This document shows positions 56,524 to 64,000 of a stretch of DNA of 64,000 nucleotides, in pieces. This DNA comes from Aurifilum marmelostoma (taxonomy: Eukaryota; Ascomycota; Sordariomycetes; Diaporthales; Cryphonectriaceae), in assembly GCA_027559495.1 (NCBI GenBank), contig JAMXSV010000004.1, positions 2,035,001 through 2,099,000 of the forward strand. Reading direction: 5' to 3'. Every line of letters starts with the position of its first letter. The first letter of the stretch is position 1. The translations under genes and the position numbers were made by a program. The notes beneath the pieces are model-generated. The model was given only the letters and a program-made list of their open reading frames with translations. It did no database searches and was not told the origin of the DNA.

Positions 56524-58040
56524 GTCACGGTGGACGGCGAGCCCATGTCGGGCTCGCTCTTCGACTTTGGCCTGTACTTTTACCACAACGCCTTTGAGCT
56601 GGTGAAGCTGGGGTTCGGCCCCTACTTCTACCTGCCCAAGATGGAGTCGCACCTCGAGGCCCGCCTGTGGAACGACGTCTTCAACCTGGCGCAGGACTAC
56701 ATCGGCATGCCGCGCGGCACCATCCGCGGCACCGTGCTGATCGAGACCATCCTGGCCGCCTTCGAGATGGACGAGATCATCTATGAGCTGCGCGACCACT
56801 CGAGCGGGCTCAACTGCGGCCGGTGGGACTACATCTTCAGCGTCATCAAGAAGTTCCGCCAGAACAGCAACTTTGTCCTGCCCGACCGCAGCGCCGTCAC
56901 CATGACGGTGCCCTTTATGGATGCATACGTCAAGCTGCTCATCCAGACCTGCCACAAGCGCGGCGTGCACGCCATGGGCGGCATGGCCGCGCAGATCCCC
57001 ATCAAGGACGACAAGGAGGCCAACGACAAGGCCATGGACGGTGTGAGGGCTGATAAGCTGCGCGAGGTGCGCGCCGGTCATGACGGGTGAGTCCGAAACC
57101 TGAACCAGCACACCAAAAGTGAAGGAACTGGACGAGTTAGGGATGAACGGATCTCCTATGATGGGACCTGTGCTGTTTCGTCACTGACAAGTAACACTTC
57201 TTATGTGTCTCTGGTGCCACAGGACCTGGGTTGCTCATCCTGCGCTGGCACCCATCGCGACCGAGATCTTCAACAAGAACATGCCCACGCCCAACCAGCT
57301 CTTCAACCGCCGCGAGGACGTCAGCATCGGCCAGAACGACCTGCTGAACATGAACGTCCCAGGCAAGATCACCGAGGAGGGCATCAGGAAGAACCTCAAC
57401 ATCGGCCTCGGGTATATGGAGGCCTGGATCAGGGGTATCGGATGTGTGCCCATCAACTATCTCATGTGAGTTAGCTGCTGCTGGGCCTGATTTGAATTCT
57501 TTTGATACTGGTCCACTTCCCACTAACCCCACTCACCCACACCCCCCGCCCACACATACACACACACACAATCATGAACACCCCCCCTCCCCCAACCACC
57601 CATGCTCCTTCTCTTCAGTAGTCATACATACTGCGTTAGGTACATATTGCTGACCACTGCGAGACAGGGAGGACGCAGCGACGGCCGAGGTGTCTCGGAG
57701 TCAGCTCTGGCAGTGGGTCCGCCACAGCGTGACCACCGCCGAGGGCAAGCGCGTTGACAAGGCCTACGCGCTCAAGCTGCTCAAGGAGCAGGCCGACGAT
57801 CTGGCCAGGAAGGCTGGGCAGGGCAACAAGTTCCACCTGGCCGCCCAGTATTTCTCGGGCCAGGTGACGGGCGAGGACTATGCCGACTTTTTGACCTCGT
57901 AAGTATCACGTTTCCGAAACCTCCGCCTTTCTACCACGGACAAGGCACAGATTAGGTCGCTAACTTATTGTCTTCGCTGCAGGTTGCTCTACAATGAGAT
58001 CACTACCGTTGGGAACGCCGCGCCTGCTTCTAAGCTGTGA
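55882..58040 (+). CDS. acuE: Malate synthase, peroxisomal; frame broken by one extra C
   Basis: Malate synthase condenses acetyl-CoA with glyoxylate in the glyoxylate cycle, in peroxisomes/glyoxysomes, for growth on C2 compounds and fatty acids. Exons are 55882-56242, 56350-57086, 57223-57465, 57668-57898 and 57983-58040. Family landmarks are abundant: YKLRTDR, then LIVRPRGWHLDEKHV, FYLPKMESHLEARLWNDVF, RGTIRGTVLIETILAAFEMD, DHSSGLNCGRWDYI, GVHAMGGMAAQIPIKDD and ITEEGIRKNLNIGLGYMEAW. The protein ends in SKL, a peroxisomal targeting signal. In exon 2 the frame changes between RTDRTLP and TLIVRPRG at a C5 run (56474-56478), where four C are expected. Exon 2 is one base too long for its flanking phases. 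Without that base the protein would be 542 aa, normal for the family. Either a sequence error or a fresh null mutation. Confidence 0.95.
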
Positions 58041-59933
58041 GTGGGGTAGGAAAGGGAAGTGTGATCTGGTGACGCCACATGGAAGACATTGGAGATGGGA
58101 TTCGCCGGCTTGTTCCCCCCCCCCCCCCTGGCAGTGTTGCCTTTTGCTCAATCTGTTGTTTTTGGCTTTTTTCTTCTTCCTCTACCACTGGTTGTTACGT
58201 GGTTCTCTGAACACGCATTAATTGTATTGTAACAATCTGTTCCAAGCCATAGTCGTCATGATGTGTTGTGTGGTGTGTGTGTGGATGGACGTGCGTGTGT
58301 GTTAATCATATGAAAGGGAGGCCAAAGAGAAACAGAATGACAATTTATTCTTGGGTCAATATTTCTTGTTCCTTTCCCTTTTGGAAAAGTACCCTCACTA
58401 CTGCAGCGCTGTGTCTGACCAGGATGTGATGATGTGTGAATACGTCTCGGCATAGTCAACAGTACCACCATCAGAAGACGGTATTTGAGTAAACCCAACC
58501 CAACCCAACCCCCCCACCACCCACTCTTTCTCGCTCGCCACTTTGTCTCATGCGACAGACTGGTTGACGGGACTGGGTCGAGGATTTACTGGCTGGATGG
58601 TATCCAAGCAGGCCCTGTGAACGTAGCCCTCGTTTTGAAGGGCACATGGCAAGCGGCGGCAGGAGAAGGAGAAGAAGAAGAGCGACGTGGCAGAAACACG
58701 ACGAGTTCTCGACTGGTTCTATGCCTGCTGCTGCTTGTGGTAATTAGATGGGATTTGAAGGAAGGGTGGAAAGGGTGTGTACCAGGTTGCCCCTTTCTAA
58801 GAAGACATGACTACGGATGCTGTTTTATTCTAATCACCGTTTGGGTCAGTGGGATGGGTATGAGTGCTTCTTGAGCACAAGAAATCTTCACGAGGATGGG
58901 AGGAATGAAGAAGAGAGTACGGAATTCGTGCCAGGTCATACGTCGACCAAGTCATCTCTCGCCCAGCTGTCTCAGTGATAAAGTGATGATGGATACAGAA
59001 ACAGCAAAAAGAAGGGTCAAGCATGCTACGTCGTAGAGAGCGCCACCGTTCCCCCTTTTCCTTCCACTTCACTTCACTCTCTTCTGGATGGCTTTCATAC
59101 AGCCCTCAAGAGCAAATACCGACGAGAATCGGCTATTGTCACAATATTGGGCATCTAATAACCCCCCAAGTGCAATAGAACTGATCCATTATTGCACAAT
59201 CATAGTTCTGAAAGGGTGCTCGTATACCAGTTCGCATGCGACCCGGTCGCGGTCCTCCTCCGACAAGGAGAAGAGGCAACGTAGCATGGTGTGACTCTCC
59301 AGCTCTCCTCGTCCCTCCTTCAGCAGGCTCTTCCTCTGGCCCCTTCCCCCTCCCTCCTGCTCTCGCCTCCCCCAATCACCTTAGCCTCCACCAGGAAGCC
59401 AGCCAACCAGTCCATCATGACTTGACACCCTCCCACGGAGTCGCCACTACCAGGATCCAGCATCGATAGATCAACGTTTGAACATGATTCGAGATTTCTC
59501 GGGCACATGGTGAACAGACGGATGGGACAGACAGCTTTTCCCTGGGATGTAATGACGAGGAGAAGCTCCAACAGTATCGTTCTGACTCCCTCTCGGTCTC
59601 TTACGCTCAACTGAGAACAACAAGGAACAAACAGACAGAGGGGGAGGGAAAAGAGGGGGGGGAGGGGCGGCGAAGTACAGTAAACTGGAATAGGAAATCG
59701 GCGAGCAGCCTACGATAGTTTAGTTAATTTATCAGTTGGACCTGCAATAGCGAATGCTTGGGCTGACACGTTGAACAGAACTGTGGATGGTAGACAAGCC
59801 ACTTTCCCTTCCTCGCCTCCACCCTTCTATCCTTCTTTTCTTAGGAACCCGCGCGGCACATAGTGTATTAGCAATAACTCGCCACCTCGTGGAAGCAGAA
59901 ATCAGGGCCAGCGGAAGACTCTTTCCAGCTGAT

Positions 59934-59974
<41 letters not shown>

Positions 59975-62900
59975 CTCAGACGAGAACCTACCGAGTTCCC
60001 CTCTTTCCGTCCTTGGCGGATCATTCGCGTGACCTCAAGGCGACGCGGATCGCAGGGCGAAACATGAAAAAGAAACCAAACGAGGCGAGCACGTCCGCCT
60101 GAAGCGCGGATCGCAGGGACTTCCCGTCTCTAGCTCGGGGGTTGGCCTAGCTACTTACTTGGCATACCATAAAGTGGCGTCTCTCTGCACGCCAAATCTA
60201 GGCAAGAGAGAGAAGGAGAGAGAGACACACACACAGAGAGAGGTTGGAACTGGGAGGGTGGGAGCGAAAGGGGCCGGGACGTATCGTCACGGGCGTTTTG
60301 TCCCGTCCCGTCTCCGGAGATAGAAGAGACACTATAGTAAGGAGGGACGTAAATTCAGATTGTCAGTTACAGCACAGAAGGACCTGCATGCATGACTAGC
60401 TTCCGTGAACCGTGTGTCCCAAGCCCAGCGCTTCGAGGCCGAGATCGCGATGTTTGGGCCACCCTCCCCTGCTCTGCTTTCCCAGCTCTCTGGTCAGTCG
60501 GCCGTCCCCGAGCCGTGCCCGCATGATGACGATTAATGCTAGATCCTAGCGTGCAGTGTGTCTAGGTAGTCTTCCCCCTCGATAGTGATCATACAATCCT
60601 TGCGTGCTTGAGAGGAATTCTCCAGCCGCAGCTGCGGTAGCTGTGTTGTGGGCCACAGACAAGACACAAGCTGGGGGCTCCGGGACGGCCCAGCTCGTCG
60701 GTCAGGCAGACATATTGCTCGTGAAAACCTCTCCTTTTGCCAGGCCCAGGCGGCAACATTTCAATCACGGCCCCAGAAAAAAAGCGACATACCATGTCTT
60801 GGATAAACACCGTAAACGAGCCAATGAACGTTCATAGTTTGCCTGCACACACCATGTGATTTGTTCCATGATTCCATGACATGGCCAAGATGTGCTGGGA
60901 TATAAGGTCGCAAAGACGGACGGGCGGCTCACCGAGGAGAGATCTCCTCGTGAAGATTGACATTGATGAGGTAGGGGCACTCCATCATCACTTCTGCCAG
61001 TCACTTTGCCTGCCTGCTTATCGAGCGCCAAACCCCGAAGCTTGACCGTCTGTCTGTCCGCAATCCAATCGCATGTTTCCAAGAGCAGAATAAGGCAAGT
61101 TCCGTTCGGGAGGGAATAAACATGACTCTTGTCTTCAGCTCCGAGAGAGAAAGAGGGGGCTGTGGCTTGGGCGGCGAGTTTGACGAGCACTGTGATCTCG
61201 CATCTTGTTCCGGCCCGCTGAAGAAAACTCGCTCGCTCAAGACATCCAACCAGTAGCGCCGGTGAGCGAACGAGGAAGAGCCTGGATAATTGTGCTATCC
61301 CCCCTTCCCCCGGCCCCCTCTTTTTCTTCGTCTTGCCTGTCTGAGAGACACCAGCAGCGAGGCAAAGAGACGTCTTCGGGCTACAACATTAAAGGTTGTG
61401 CTGATCAGAAAAAGCAACGATCACATCCAGCTCGCCGAGTGGAGCCCCCGCCAGCCCTCTTTTTGCCCATCTGTTCCCTGCTGTCAGCTCCTCAGACCAT
61501 ATGTACCGTCCGTGAATGCGACGGAACGTTAAAATGAGCGCTGCGTGATGAGGAAAGACACGTTCGTCAGGTCGAGGTCACTGTCGTCCGCTGCTCCGTC
61601 GTAAAATCGGTCCCATTACTTTTTGCCCAAGCTGCCAAGACGAAGAGGGGGGCGAGAGGTATCCAGAGATGGATCTGAGACACACAAGGGTCATTCTCAC
61701 CTGGTCAGGTGGCGCCCACGAATGAAACTCACTGATCGATTCGGGGCCGACTCTCTCTCTTGCTCTCTTGGAAAGCAGAATTTTTTCAGCATGCAGCCCG
61801 TCACCAACGTGCGGGAGAGACAATCGACATCCTAGCGAGGAAATTGTGACATGACGGAATTTCCGAGTGCATTGCCTCCCAATACCGCATATCCTGTCTT
61901 AGAAACTCCCACCGGCTTTTTTGGCTTTTTCCCTCTTTTTTTTCCCTGGTCGCGCGACAGGAGACAGAAAGAGAGAGAGAGAGAGAGCGAGCGTGCGAGA
62001 GAGAGAGATGTGTAGGATGGGTTCCATTCAATAGGGTCCGCTGACGTCTTGATGGCCCGCTCTATTGTCACCGGTCACAGACCGGTCTCTAATGTAGCAC
62101 TATGGCTGTCGAGGCTTCGACCGACCGAAATATAGGCCGTGTAACCGACTATCAAATCGACGATTGGCCTACTTTCAGCAAAAGCAATTGATGAGTGTGT
62201 CTGCGAAGAGTCTCTGGAGTCCGGAGAGAAAAAAAAAAAAAAAGGGAAGGAAAGGAAAGGAAAGGACCATGTGCACGCGGTCCCGAGATCGTTTGCCAAG
62301 GGCGAAGTCATAGTAGCTCTGCTATGTTGGCAGGTTGGGCGACCGAGGTCTAGAACTTAGAGTCCATGATCGACACAGGGGTGTTGGTATCCAAACTGCT
62401 GGGACTATACACACCTCCGCTGTAGTGGTAATCAGATGAAATTTCAGCCTGTTGGGCAAATCATGTAGGCAACGAGAGCCCCTCTTTTTGGCTGCTGTCA
62501 ATGTGTGAGAGAGTGTTCCTCTGCTCTAGTTGTGCACCTGATGACAACACCACCACCACCACCACCACCATCAGCATAAGTACTAGTCCAAAACTGTTTC
62601 TTTTCTTCTTTGGAAGTGCAGGTCGGGTACGCGGGGTCTGTAGCACACATCATGCAGTCATCATGCAGTATTTCTGAAACTTTTTGTGTCGGCCTTTCGA
62701 GGCTAGCAGATCTTGGATTGGAGGGTGACATGTTGTGTACGGAGTACTGCTAGTCGGCCGTCTCTCGTATCGAGCCGCATAAGAGCGGAGTAGGCCCCGT
62801 CCTGCGCTCGCCACCGACCCTCACAGCCTTAATCGGAGAGAGTGGTTTCGGTGTGAAAGGGTCGAGCCGACCTCGTCATGTGCAGTGTCTCACACAGTGG

Positions 62901-64000
62901 TTCGGTGAAATTCCTGCGCAGTTGATACCGTATGGCGATTTGCCATAGATTCAGTACCAGGGCCGCACGCAGACCGAGTTCATGAGAGGCCGTGGCGGAT
63001 GGCGGATCGCGGCTTGCATGTCGAATAGGTCAAGTGACAAGCAGCTCTTCGTATTCGACTCTCCCCGAAGTCAAGGGTCCCAGCCCGGGCCCGACTTTGA
63101 GGTGCAGATGCGTGAACCGCCGGTTCGGTTGAGACTGTGTGCTTGCCCAAACGTCGAGACAACGCCGAGTCTCCCTCCCTCTCTGTCCGGCTAGGCAGGG
63201 TTCTTTCCAGAGCATTGCCGCCGTAATTAATCACACCGATTTGGGGACCATAGCGTTGTACGCAAAGGCCAGCTTCCGACCATCAGAAATCATCCGTCAA
63301 TGAAGACACATTGCTTTTGCCCTTTGAGCCCATGTCGCGCCGATATTCGCAGATACAGGCGGTTCGGGGTGACGCAGCCAATCTCAGTCATTTAGCGTTA
63401 GTGGGCAAAGCAGCGATAACCTGTGTGGTCTCTTGATGTAGACTGCATTGGTAGAGAGATAGAGACAGAAAGAGAGCCAGCCACGGAGCCGACTTGCCGC
63501 GTCCATTCTCGTCAAAGCTTACCCTCTCTCATCGAGAACGCCTGCAGCTAACCTGCTTCCTCTCACACGTTCATGGCTTGGCGGTTGATAGTGGACCAGC
63601 TGCCACTGGCCGCCATTCCCGCGGTCAGCCTCGACGGCACCAGCACGTTACAGGCGCTAGACAGGCCCAAGAGCCTGCTGCGGCCCTCCGTCTGTACATC
63701 GTTTTTCACCTTCCACGTGATGGGACAAAATGCTGGAGTCACAAACCATGTTGTCCAGTGATATGACAAGCTGAAGGTAGATCGCAATTCCGATGCCCTG
63801 CAGCGAAGTGTATCGGGGCTAGCCCGATTTTGGGGACCGTGATCCGTACTGATGTACCTGGTGTACATATACCGAGAACAAGGCAGGCGCCCCCCCCCCC
63901 CGGGACCAGAGTGTTTGATGGGTGTCTGCGACAAATTAAAGGACTGGTCTCATGACAATTCCTGGCTGGTGGTCTATGGCGAATCCCGAGCCCAGGGTAG
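58041..64000. other. 6-kb stretch without a recognisable gene
   Basis: Composition is normal. It holds C14 (58115-58128), (CT)n (59937-59972), GA-rich tracts (60207-60242, 61969-62008), (CAC)n (about 62550-62570) and C12 (63890-63901). Frames are short, overlap on both strands and show no known domain. No tRNA or rRNA signature was seen. The first part contains the malate synthase 3' region. A gene may start beyond the window edge. Confidence 0.6.
59937..59972. repeat. (CT)n microsatellite, about 18 units
   Basis: An uninterrupted CT tract in the gene-free right end of the window. Confidence 0.92.

Noticed and set aside
30979..64000. tRNA, 5S rRNA, snRNA and telomerase RNA candidates
   Set aside because: Scattered GGTTCGA-like strings lack partner A boxes or cloverleaf arms, and no 5S, U2 or telomere-template strings were recognised by eye.
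1..64000. CRISPR-like or defence array
   Set aside because: The tandem repeats at 5417 and 7271 have no unique spacers, and the window is eukaryotic.

Overview
This window looks like part of a filamentous ascomycete chromosome (Pezizomycotina, probably Sordariomycetes; the order cannot be fixed by eye). Most genes have several short GT-AG introns. The protein set is typical of that group: ATG29, a Nup53-type nucleoporin, DASH Hsk3, SMC5, a GIN4/HSL1-type kinase and a peroxisomal malate synthase ending in SKL. The first 6.5 kb are an AT-rich block with the marks of repeat-induced point mutation (RIP), a genome defence of these fungi.

Layout. 1-6540: an AT-rich RIP block with no reading frame of 60 codons. 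It holds a Ty3/gypsy chromovirus relic (about 1-4400), an opposite-strand coiled-coil relic, a 34-bp minisatellite and a Ty1/copia RNase H relic. 6540-8750: normal base composition, with an inverted repeat, a roughly 29-bp minisatellite and a probable second copia relic. 8754-30978: the gene-dense part, with a Myb-like protein (-), acyl-protein thioesterase 1 (-), a LigB/DODA-type dioxygenase (+), ATG29 (-), NUP53 (+), an IVY1-like protein (-), SUB2 (-), an Rpr2/Rpp21/SNM1 protein (+), HSK3 (-) and a long ketopantoate-reductase-like protein (-). 30979-43723: 12.7 kb with no recognisable gene. 43724-58040: SMC5 (-), a NIM1-related kinase (+) and malate synthase (+). 58041-64000: about 6 kb with no recognisable gene.

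The genes are housekeeping genes from separate pathways: autophagy, nuclear pore, mRNA export and splicing, tRNA/rRNA processing, kinetochore, cohesin-like DNA repair, morphogenesis checkpoint and glyoxylate cycle. They do not form a gene cluster. Divergent pairs that probably share promoter regions are thioesterase/dioxygenase, ATG29/NUP53, SUB2/RPR2 and SMC5/kinase.

I did not find a convincing new multi-gene system. The observations most worth checking are: (a) the RIP block, where surviving CpA is almost always inside GpCpA; (b) one extra C that breaks an otherwise intact malate synthase; (c) a 10-nt microexon in ATG29; (d) a 792-nt first intron in SUB2; (e) a membrane anchor on the dioxygenase with an internal alternative start; (f) a disordered tail of about 440 residues on the ketopantoate reductase; and (g) the 12.7-kb gene-free stretch. 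Exon boundaries were read by eye from splice signals, reading phase and remembered family sequence. No alignment was run.
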